Source: RXIX01 sp003989075
Lineage (GTDB): Bacteria; Pseudomonadota; Gammaproteobacteria; Competibacterales; Competibacteraceae
Direction of reading: 5' to 3'
Length of the DNA stretch: 34,067 nucleotides
NCBI GenBank assembly: GCA_029780415.1
Contig: JAKOYN010000001.1
Location: 1-34,067, forward strand
Below the pieces are notes generated by a model. It saw only the letters and a list, made by a program, of their open reading frames with translations, made no database searches and was not told where the DNA came from. Position 1 is the first letter of the stretch. Each line of letters begins with the position of its first letter. Positions 23,784 through 31,800 of this stretch are shown piece after piece. The translations under genes were made by a program, and so were the position numbers.

Positions 23784-24092
23784 TCAGGCAGCAGTCTTCG
23801 GCAGATTGTCGCTCAGGAATTGCGCCAATTGCCCGACGCTGATCTCGGTGACATAGCCACCGTCCTGCATCAATGCCTTTTCATAGGGCAGGCCGCGTGC
23901 TCCAAAAGCCTGCTCGATGGCGACGATCAATTGCATCAGATCGACCGATTCAAAACCCAGATCCTCAATCAGTCGGGTATCGGCATTGATCGGATCCAGA
24001 AGTTCCATATCCCACTCCTGGATCATGTCATCCAGCAGCAGGCACAGGCGGGTGGTGATGTCGGCAAGGCTCAGGGGGTTGGTATGGTTCAT
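23784..24092 (-). CDS. Stand-alone acyl carrier protein
   Basis: This 102-residue acidic protein has the ACP fold signature: TRLIEDLGFESVDLMQLIVA with the phosphopantetheine-bearing Ser49, a following helix VAIEQAFGARGLP, and a C-terminal helix VGQLAQFLSDNL. It differs from the fatty-acid ACP consensus (DSLD), having ESVD, and its loop MELLDPINADTR is longer, so it is more likely a dedicated carrier for secondary metabolism. It is divergent from the TPR-phosphatase-sulfotransferase-PKS gene run and separated from it by 441 bases. The start at 24092 is chosen by homology of length; no clear ribosome binding site is seen and an in-frame Met at 24206 exists. Confidence 0.88.
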   Translation of the reverse strand: MNHTNPLSLADITTRLCLLLDDMIQEWDMELLDPINADTRLIEDLGFESVDLMQLIVAIEQAFGARGLPYEKALMQDGGYVTEISVGQLAQFLSDNLPKTAA

Positions 24093-24533
24093 CGTGGCAG
24101 CGCGAAGCGGCGTAGGTGGTGATAAAAGAGAAACGGCCGGGCTGGTGAATGGAAGAGCCCGGCGGTGGTCCATGTTAAGGCGGACTGCAAGCAAGGATTT
24201 TGCCATGCGCAGCGGTCGAAACGGAAACGGTGCATGGCATCATCCCGGTGTTTATGCAGGCAAATGCAGGCAAGGCACGGATTATTGTTATGATAGTAGC
24301 CCTGTTCGCGCCGCCGCGAATGTCTCCGCATCCGGTTCCTGGTCCGCGCCCGATCCGCATTCAGCCAGATTTCAGATCACTTGCGGTATCCGGTCCGTGC
24401 TGTCAGGGCATGTCCACGCCGCTGGGCGCATCCCGGCCCTGAACTTGCAAAGGCTTCCGCATCATGACGTTCACGTTCCTGCCAGCGTGCGGCGGCGCGC
24501 CGGCTTTCATTGCATTCATCGAGGTTAAAGCCC
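24093..24533. other. Divergent intergenic region between the ACP gene and the PKS operon
   Basis: These 441 bases hold no convincing gene. Open frames on both strands here lack start signals and family-like text. An AT-rich patch at about 24281-24300 (TTATTGTTATGATAG on the plus strand) contains TATGAT, a candidate -10 box, without a clear -35 partner. It is the likely site of divergent promoters for the carrier-protein gene and the synthase operon. Confidence 0.4.
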
Positions 24534-25667
24534 ATGACACAGTGGCAACCCATGGTCAAGAAACTGGACGGTCCGCCGGCAGCACCGGTGGTCGGCGAGC
24601 GCGAGCGCCTGCGGCGGGGGCGGGCGCTGTTCCAGGAAGGGCGCTATGACGAGGCGCTGGGCGAATTCGAGATGCTGCGCGCCGAACAGCCGGCCTCGGC
24701 CCAGGCCTGGTTGGGCATTGGCCTGGTGCGGCGCCGCCAGCAGCAGATGGATGAGGCGCTGGCCTGTTTCAGCGAAGCCTGCCGCCTGGACCCGCTGCTG
24801 CCCAAAGCCTATGTGCTGGAGGGTCAGGCGCTGCTTGAACAGGGTCAGCTTGACCGGGCCATGCTGGCCTTTCAGAGCGCGCTGAACCTGGATCCGAAGT
24901 CGGTGAAGGCGATGACCGGTTTCGGGCAAGTGCTGCGCCGCCAGCAGCGCTACGAAGAGGCGCTGACGCAGTTGCGCGCGGCGCTGCGCTATGACCCGCG
25001 CAAGGTGCAGCCGCGCCTGCTGATCGCCGAAATTTATCGTGAGCGCGGCGAAACGGCGGCGGCCCTGAACGAATTGCGCCTGGTGCTGGAGATTGCGCCG
25101 GGTCATGTCCGCGCCGCGATCGTGCTGGCGCGCCTGCTGCTTGCGACGGGCGAGCCGGATGCCGCGAGCGAAGTGCTGAGCGCTGCCCTGGCGCGGGTGG
25201 CCGAGGGCGATGCGGGTGCGGCAGCGCAGCTCGGGCGCGCGGCGCTGGAACTGCAGTTGTATGCAGTGGCCGAAGCGGCGCTGCGCACGGCGCTGCAGCA
25301 CGAGCCGGAGCGCATGAGCATTCGCCTGCGTCTGGTTGAAGCGCTGCTGGCCAGCGGTCAACTGGCGGAAGCCGAACACCAGGCCGCCGAATTGCCGCAG
25401 AACAGCGCCATTGCGCCGCTGGTGCACAAGCTGCTCGGCGATATCCACTACAAGCGCCAGCAGTTCCAATTGGCGGTTGAGCAGTACCGTGCCACCGTGC
25501 TGCATCTACCCGATCACGAGCAGATGCTCAGCGATCTGGAAAGCGAACTGGCCGCCGGCGGTGACTGGGAAGAGCTGGCCGAGGAACTGCAGCCCTCGGT
25601 GGCTGGCCGGGTCGCTGCCGAAGCCCGCCGCCTGCGTCAGGATCGCCGCCACCGTGAACCGCGCTAA
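24534..25667 (+). CDS. Cytoplasmic TPR-repeat protein, first gene of the PKS operon
   Basis: This 377-residue protein is built almost wholly of tetratricopeptide repeats: RGRALFQEGRYDEALGEFEM, then MDEALACFSEACRLDP, LDRAMLAFQSALNLDP, YEEALTQLRAALRYDP and further degenerate copies, about nine in all. There is no signal peptide or transmembrane helix, so it is cytoplasmic. TPR arrays mediate protein-protein contact, and as the first gene of a tight run ending in a modular synthase it may organise the enzymes. The Met at 24534 follows GAGG at nine to ten bases; an in-frame Met at 24510 is also possible. The next gene starts 24 bases after its stop. Confidence 0.88.
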   Translation: MTQWQPMVKKLDGPPAAPVVGERERLRRGRALFQEGRYDEALGEFEMLRAEQPASAQAWLGIGLVRRRQQQMDEALACFSEACRLDPLLPKAYVLEGQALLEQGQLDRAMLAFQSALNLDPKSVKAMTGFGQVLRRQQRYEEALTQLRAALRYDPRKVQPRLLIAEIYRERGETAAALNELRLVLEIAPGHVRAAIVLARLLLATGEPDAASEVLSAALARVAEGDAGAAAQLGRAALELQLYAVAEAALRTALQHEPERMSIRLRLVEALLASGQLAEAEHQAAELPQNSAIAPLVHKLLGDIHYKRQQFQLAVEQYRATVLHLPDHEQMLSDLESELAAGGDWEELAEELQPSVAGRVAAEARRLRQDRRHREPR

Positions 25668-25691
25668 AGCCCCCCGGCCCCGAGCGATCGC

Positions 25692-26510
25692 ATGAATCAC
25701 CTGATCTACATCATCATGGATAGCTGTCGTTTCGATAGCTGCCAGCAGGCCCGCACCCCGAACCTCGACCGCCTCGGTGCGGTCGAGCGCCGCTACAGCT
25801 ATGCGTCGTGGACCTCGCCGTCACACTACGCGATGCTGATGGGCATGATCCCGCATACCAGCCCGCGCGGTGTGTTCGCCTCCGAGGTGTACAAGGGCGA
25901 ATTCAAGCGCTGGGTCGAGCGGCTCGGCATCGAGGGCCTGTCGTTCAAGAGCTTTGTTCCGGAACTGTCCCTGCCCAGGGTGCTCAGGAGTCATGGCTAC
26001 GCGACCATCGCCCGCGTGTCCCTGCCGGTGCTGAATCCCTACACGCTGCTCAGCCGCGATTTCGACGATTACCGGCTCATGGACAACCACAACGACTTCG
26101 CCGGCATGGTCGCCGAGATCGCCTTTCCCGATGCACGGCCGCGTTTCTACTTCCTCAATCTGGGCGAAACCCATTATCCCTACATGCTCAGCGGCGAGAA
26201 CCTGCCGCACATCTCCGGGGTGCATGGCGTGCTCAAACATCTCGACAGCGGCGCGGCTGCGCCCGATGCTGGCGAGCAGGTGTTTTTCCCGCCTGATGAA
26301 ATGCAGCGTCTGCATCGCCAGCAGGTGAAATGCGTCGAATATCTCGATGGCCTGCTCGGCGCGCTGTACGCAAAATGCCCGGCGAACACGCATTTCATCG
26401 TGACCGCTGATCATGGCGAGCTGTTCGGCGAGGAAGGCTATTTCGGCCACGGCCCGATCATGCATGAGAAGTGTTTTGAAGTGCCGTTTGTCGAGGGGCT
26501 GCGGCCGTGA
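25692..26510 (+). CDS. Alkaline-phosphatase superfamily (sulfatase-like) hydrolase
   Basis: This 272-residue single-domain protein has the metal-binding start IIMDSCRFDSC (Asp10), the nucleophile segment YASWTSPSHYAMLMG and the metal-binding TADHGELFGEEGYFGHG near the end. The residue at the nucleophile site appears to be Thr41 rather than the Cys or Ser (CxPSR-type) that is converted to formylglycine in true sulfatases. This suggests a phosphatase, phosphodiesterase or phosphotransferase activity like that of Thr-nucleophile members of the superfamily. No membrane helix or signal peptide is seen, so it acts in the cytoplasm, where the sulfotransferase and synthase are. It is short for the fold and ends soon after the last metal motif. 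Its stop overlaps the GTG start of the next gene. Confidence 0.82.
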   Translation: MNHLIYIIMDSCRFDSCQQARTPNLDRLGAVERRYSYASWTSPSHYAMLMGMIPHTSPRGVFASEVYKGEFKRWVERLGIEGLSFKSFVPELSLPRVLRSHGYATIARVSLPVLNPYTLLSRDFDDYRLMDNHNDFAGMVAEIAFPDARPRFYFLNLGETHYPYMLSGENLPHISGVHGVLKHLDSGAAAPDAGEQVFFPPDEMQRLHRQQVKCVEYLDGLLGALYAKCPANTHFIVTADHGELFGEEGYFGHGPIMHEKCFEVPFVEGLRP

Positions 26511-27454
26511 GCACGGTGGCGGAAACGGATTCACGCGCGCCGCTGTTCATTCTGGCCCCGCCGCGTTCCTTCACCTCGCTGGTCAGCACCATGCTCGGCC
26601 AGCATCCGCGCCTGTACGGCTTTCCCGAGCTGAACCTGTTCATGGCCGGGACGATGGACGAATTCTGGCGCGGTGCCGATCATGACGGTGGGCGCAAATC
26701 AACCTTCTGGCCGGTGATGCGCCATGGCCTGTTGCGCAGCGTGGCGCAGCTCTACGCCGGCGAGCAGACCATTGACAGCATTTCCATGGCCTACCGCTGG
26801 ATTCGCAGCCGCGCCCGGCAGAGCACCGCCGCAGTGTTCGCGGAACTGCTGGAGCGGATTGATCCGCTGATCGCGGTTGAGAAGAGTCCGGGCTATCTGC
26901 GCAAGCGGCAGTATCTGGACCGGATCGTGGAGGCATTCCCGCAGGCGCGCTTCATCCATCTGTTGCGCCACCCGCGTGGCCAGTGCGAATCCGTCCTGCA
27001 GGCGCGCGGCGGCAAGCTGATGCTGATGATGCTCAATGCCATCGATACCGCGCCGGCGGTCCCGGTGATCGAACCGCAGATCCTGTGGCATGACGCCAAC
27101 CGGCTCATTCTAGAGTTCCTGCAGGAACTGCCGCCGGCACAGTGGCTGCGGGTGCGTGGCGAGGATGTGCTCGGTGATCCCGATGCCGAGTTAGGGCGTA
27201 TCTGTGCCTGGCTGGGCCTGCCCTGTGGTGCGCCGGAACTGGCGGCGATGAAGGCGCCCGAGCAGTCGCCCTATGCCCATGTCGGGCCGATCAATGCCCG
27301 GCTGGGCAATGACATCAACTTTCTCCTCGAACCGCGCCTGCGGCCGGCGCGTCTGCGCCATTACGACCTGGCCGAACCGTTGCCGTGGCGACCGGATGAC
27401 CAGCCGCTGCACCCGGCGGTGGTCGAATTGGCCGCTGAGCTGGGCTATCGCTAG
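26507..27454 (+). CDS. PAPS-dependent sulfotransferase
   Basis: This 315-residue soluble sulfotransferase of the Sulfotransfer_3 type has the 5'-phosphosulfate-binding loop at the N-terminus (ILAPPRSFTSLVSTMLGQHP), followed by FPELNLF. The 3'-phosphate region is EKSPGYLRKRQYLDRI leading to RFIHLLRHPRGQCESVL. Such enzymes move sulfate from PAPS to a hydroxyl group; in some polyketide systems a sulfotransferase activates a beta-hydroxy acid for decarboxylative release. The start is GTG at 26507, overlapping the TGA of the phosphatase-fold gene by four bases (GTGA), so the two are translationally coupled. The substrate is most likely made by the synthase downstream; this is inference from the operon. 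Confidence 0.9.
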   Translation: MSTVAETDSRAPLFILAPPRSFTSLVSTMLGQHPRLYGFPELNLFMAGTMDEFWRGADHDGGRKSTFWPVMRHGLLRSVAQLYAGEQTIDSISMAYRWIRSRARQSTAAVFAELLERIDPLIAVEKSPGYLRKRQYLDRIVEAFPQARFIHLLRHPRGQCESVLQARGGKLMLMMLNAIDTAPAVPVIEPQILWHDANRLILEFLQELPPAQWLRVRGEDVLGDPDAELGRICAWLGLPCGAPELAAMKAPEQSPYAHVGPINARLGNDINFLLEPRLRPARLRHYDLAEPLPWRPDDQPLHPAVVELAAELGYR

Positions 27455-27484
27455 CGGTGTCTTGAGAACATCTGGGAGTTTGGC

Positions 27485-28273
27485 ATGAATCAGCAAGACG
27501 ATATGGAAAAGCGCCGCGCCCGCCTGCAGGTTCTGCGCGAACGCTATGAAACGCAGCCCGCGGTGTCTCCCCTGCCGGCAACGCCTGTGCCGATGAGCGA
27601 GGAGAGCCGGAAACCCGGCGCGGGCGGTGAACGCTCCGGTACGGGTCTGCTGCCGCGACTGGTAGAAGCGCTGTTGAAAGCGGTGCCGGGCGATACGCCG
27701 GTGCCGGGAACTCCAGTCGGTGAGCAGCGGCTGCGCCAGGTGCTGCGCCAGCTGGAACAGCGCGCCCAGAATGCGTCGGGTGCAGCCAGCGAACGTATTC
27801 AGCGCCTGATCCGTTTCCTGACCCAGGATGTTCCCGGTGAGCCAATGGTGGCGGGGGTGAATGTGCGCCGCCTGCAGCAACTGCTGGAGCGAGCGCCTGC
27901 AGCAGCGTCCGCGCCATCTGTGCCATCTGTGCCGGTCGCGGTGGAAGCGCCGGCAGCCATGTCCGCGCCGCCGGCGGTGAGTCCCTTGCCCGTCGCTGCT
28001 GCACCGCTGCCCTCGACGGCAATGGTGGTCGCGCAGGATGAGATCGCCACACTGGAAGAGAATCTGCGGCAGTTGCGGCAGATGACCGAGGTGTTGCAGG
28101 CCCGACTGGATGCGGTCCGCCGCTGGATGGAGCAGGCAGCGTCCGCGAGCGGTGCGGTGCCGCCGCCGGCAGCTCCAATTCCGTCCGTGTCCGCACCGGC
28201 AGCAGCACCGGCAGCAGCATCGGCACCGGTGCACGCTGTTGAGGATGGCTGGTTTCTGGAGTTTCTCGAATAG
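27485..28273 (+). CDS. Ala-Pro-rich coiled-coil protein A of the PKS operon
   Basis: I do not recognise this 262-residue protein. It begins with a charged helix MEKRRARLQVLRERYE, then has a helical block (LLPRLVEALLKAVPG, LRQVLRQLEQRAQNASG, RIQRLIRFLTQDV) and a long Ala-Pro-Val segment (about 135-180). A strong coiled coil follows (IATLEENLRQLRQMTEVLQA, about 187-220), then a second Ala-Pro stretch and an acidic-aromatic tail EDGWFLEFLE. No signal peptide or membrane helix is seen. GGGAG lies seven bases before the start. Its order of parts matches the next gene's product, and both stand directly before the synthase, so they may form a complex or a docking scaffold. Confidence 0.75.
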   Translation: MNQQDDMEKRRARLQVLRERYETQPAVSPLPATPVPMSEESRKPGAGGERSGTGLLPRLVEALLKAVPGDTPVPGTPVGEQRLRQVLRQLEQRAQNASGAASERIQRLIRFLTQDVPGEPMVAGVNVRRLQQLLERAPAAASAPSVPSVPVAVEAPAAMSAPPAVSPLPVAAAPLPSTAMVVAQDEIATLEENLRQLRQMTEVLQARLDAVRRWMEQAASASGAVPPPAAPIPSVSAPAAAPAAASAPVHAVEDGWFLEFLE

Positions 28274-28348
28274 CGCGGGCGTCCGGCCTGCGGCAAGGCT
28301 GGACATGCAGTGACAGTGCGCGAACCGCCCCTCCCGGAGATTGGTGTG

Positions 28349-28876
28349 ATGAATGACGGTGAAGTGAAACAGCGTCTCGACCGGCTGCGCGATCGGCATC
28401 AGGTCCGTGCCGCACAGGATGCAGCAGGCAAAGGCAATCGTCCCGGTCTGCGTGCCCTGCTGGCGGCAGCGACCGCGCCCGTACCGGAGCAGGCCGCCGA
28501 GAGTGGTGGCGGGCGCTTGCCTGGTGGTCTCGGCGCCATTGCCCATTTGTTGAAAAACCCCGAGATTCGCCATGCCCTGCTGCAGTGGCTGCAGAATCAG
28601 GAAAGCGGCGCCGGACGTGGCGCGGGCGGCGAGAATGCCTGGGGCCTGGAATTCGGCGCCGACGCGCTGCCCCGGGCCGAGGAACTGAGTACCTCCAGCA
28701 CCCTGGAGGAGATCGCCCGCTACTATCAGCAACTGGAAAGCCGTGCCGACTGGCTGGAATCGGCTCTGGAGGAAACGCTGCTGGAGCTGGACCGGGTCAG
28801 CCGTTTCAAGCTGGCGGCCAGCACGCCCGAGGATGCCGGTCAGCCGTTGGCGCCACCGGTGGATCCGATGCCGTGA
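28349..28876 (+). CDS. Coiled-coil protein B of the PKS operon
   Basis: This is a 175-residue soluble protein of unknown family. It starts with a charged helix EVKQRLDRLRDRHQ similar to that of the preceding gene. A helical block (GLGAIAHLLKNPEIRHALLQ) follows, then a long helical segment (TLEEIARYYQQLESRADWLE continuing to LLELDRVSRF). The Met at 28349 is chosen (GGAG ten bases upstream); the frame is open from a GTG at 28310. Its stop overlaps the GTG start of the synthase by three bases (GTGA), so their synthesis is coupled and a roughly equal ratio to the synthase is likely. The gene before it has the same helix, block, coiled-coil plan. Confidence 0.72.
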   Translation: MNDGEVKQRLDRLRDRHQVRAAQDAAGKGNRPGLRALLAAATAPVPEQAAESGGGRLPGGLGAIAHLLKNPEIRHALLQWLQNQESGAGRGAGGENAWGLEFGADALPRAEELSTSSTLEEIARYYQQLESRADWLESALEETLLELDRVSRFKLAASTPEDAGQPLAPPVDPMP

Positions 28877-31800
28877 GCGATCGGTATGCCGGGCGCGGTG
28901 CGTTCACGCTGTTCGTGCTGAATCCCGCCGGACTGGATAATCCGGCCCTGGCGCTGGCGGGTTGTCGGACTGGCGCAGTTGGGGTGCTGAATGCGGAAAC
29001 CGGTCTGGCCGCAGATGCGCTGGGTGTGGCCCTGCGGCAACTGGCGGCGACGGGTGCGCCATTTGGCCTGAAATGGGGTGGGTCCGGTCGGCCGGCGTTG
29101 TTCGATGCAGCCGATGCGCTACGGCCCGACTGGCTGATTCTCGACGCCGAGCACTATGCTGATCGGCTGGCGGACTGGCAGGACTTTCGCGCCGGCGGTG
29201 GCCGCGTGCTGTTGGAACTGACAGCCTGGCGCGAGGACTGGGCGACGCTGGACGCACAACAGCTCGATGGCTGGTGGGTCAAGGGCCACGAGGCCGGCGG
29301 CCTGGTTGGCGAGGAAAGCAGCTTCGTGCTGCTGCAGCGGGTGCTGGCGCGCACCGGCCTGCCGGTCCATGTCCGCGGCGGCATCGGTCCGCATAACGCC
29401 GCAGCCTGTCAGGTGGGCGGGGCAGCCGGCGTGGTGCTGGATAGCGCTTTGCTGCTGTTGACAGAATCGCCGCTGGCCGAAACCCTGCAGCCGTGGTTGC
29501 GCGGGCTGGATGGTACCGAGACCGTGCTGCTGGGTGCTGAGGACAGCGGGCGCTTTATCCGGGTGCTGGAGCGGCCGGGTTTTGCTCCGGTGGCGGCGCT
29601 GCGCCAGCGTCTGGATACGGAACCCGCGCCGACGATGGAGAGCACCTGTCTGCCGTTTGGCTGGTGGGAACCGCGAACGCGCGATTTGTTGCCGCTCGGG
29701 CAGGATCTGGCCTTTGCCGCGCCCTGGGCGCTGCATTATCGCACGGTCGCCGGCGTGCTGCGGGCGCTGCGTCAGGCGCTGCGCGCCGATCCCTGCCAGG
29801 CGCATCATGACGCGGCGCTGGCTGAGGATGCACCGCTGGCCCGGGCGCATGGAACCCGCCTGCCGATCGTGCAGGGTGCGATGACCCGGGTCAGTGATCG
29901 TGCCGAGTTCGCCGAGGCGGTGGCGGCTGCCGGCGCGCTGCCGATGCTGGCGCTGGCGATGCTCAAGGGCGAGCGCTGCCGCGAACTGCTGGAGGAAACG
30001 CGCCAGCGGCTCGGCGACCGGCCCTGGGGCGTGGGGCTTCTCGGCTTTGTGCCGGCGGCGCTGCGCGAGGAGCAATTGGCAGCGATCCGCGCCGTGCGTC
30101 CGCCGCTGGCCTATATCGCCGGTGGTCGTCCGGAGCAGGCGCAGCAACTGGAAGCCGACGGCATCCAGACCTATCTGCATGTGCCGACGCCGACCCTGCT
30201 GCGGATGTTCCTGGAGCAGGGCGCGCGCCGTTTCATTTTCGAGGGCCGCGAGTGCGGCGGGCACATCGGGCCGCTGAGCAGCTTTGTGCTCTGGGAACTG
30301 ATGCTGGATACGCTGCTCGACTGGGCGCGCGCGCATCCTGGCGCATTGGCCGAAGTAGCGGTGCTGTTTGCCGGTGGCATTCACGATGCCCGCTCGGCAG
30401 CGATGGTCGCGACGTTGGCCGCGCCGCTGACCCGCGGGCGAGCGCAGATCGGCCTGCTGATGGGCACCGCCTACATGTTCACCGAGGAAGCGGTGCGCTG
30501 CGGGGCGATCCGTGCCGGGTTCCAGCGGGTGGCGCTGGAGTGCACGGCAACCGCGACCCTGACCACCGGCCCTGGCCATGCCAGCCGCTGCGCGATCACG
30601 CCCTTTGTTGCGGCTTTTCACGACACGCGCCGGCAGTTGCAGGCCGAGGGCGTCGCGTCGCGGCTGCTGCGTGACCGGCTTGATGAGCTGACCCTGGGCC
30701 GGCTGCGGCTGGCAGCCAAGGGCCTGCTGCGCGTCGAGCCTGTGGGCGAGTTGCGCTTGAGCACGCCGGAGGAACAGTTCAGCCAGGGCATGTACATGAT
30801 CGGTCAGGTAGCGGCGCTGCACGAGCGGTCGCTGACGCTGGCCGAACTGCATGACAGCGTGTCCACCGCTGCCCTCGACTGGCTGGCGCGCGCCGTTCCG
30901 GTTCCCCAAGCCGCAGCGGCAGGGCAGCGTGGGCCGGCGGATATCGCCATTATCGGCATCGGTCTGTGGCTGCCGGGCGCGACCACGCCCCGCGACTACT
31001 GGCGCAATCTGGTCAATGGCGTGGATTGCCTCAGTGAAATTCCAGCCGAGCGCTGGGACTGGCGGCTGTACTACGACGCCGATCCCGCCGCCCGCGACCG
31101 CATTTACGCCAAGCGCGGCGGCTTTATCGCCGAGCAGCCCTTCGAGCCGATCCGTTATGGCCTGCCGCCGGTGGCGCTCAAGTCGATCGATCCTTTGCAA
31201 CTGCTCAGTCTGGAAGTGGTGCGGCGGGCGCTGGACGATGCCAGTATCGATGTGCACGCCATCGACCGCGAGCGGGTCGCCGTGGTGCTCGGTGCCAGCG
31301 GCGGCATGGGCGAACTTGGGCTGGCGTATGCCGCCCGCGCCGAATGGCCGCGCGTGGCAGGTCGAGTCGATGAGGCGACGCTGGCGCGGCTGCCGGAATG
31401 GACCGAGGATTCCTTTGCCGGACTGCTGCCGAACGTGGCCGCCGGCCGGGTCAGCAACCGCTTCGATTTCGGCGGCATCAACTGCGCGGTCGATGCTGCC
31501 TGCGCTTCGTCGCTGGCCGCGGTGTATCAGGCGGTCAATGAGCTGCGGCTGGGCCATAGCGATCTGGCCATCGCCGGCGGCGTCGATACCATGCAGTCGC
31601 CGTTCATGTACCTGTGCTTTGCCAAGACCCGGGCCCTGTCGCCACAGGGTCGCCCGCGCACCTTCGACGAACAGGCCGACGGCATTGCCATTGCCGAGGG
31701 CGTAGCGACCGTGGTGCTCAAGCGGCTCGATGACGCCGAGCGCGCTGGCGACCGCGTCTATGCCGTGATCAAGGGCATCGCCGGGTCCAGCGATGGTCGC

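Noticed and set aside
29119..31557. 812-codon minus-strand frame opposite the synthase
   Set aside because: Gln/Arg/His-rich shadow of the NPD and KS coding sequence, with no start signal or motif.
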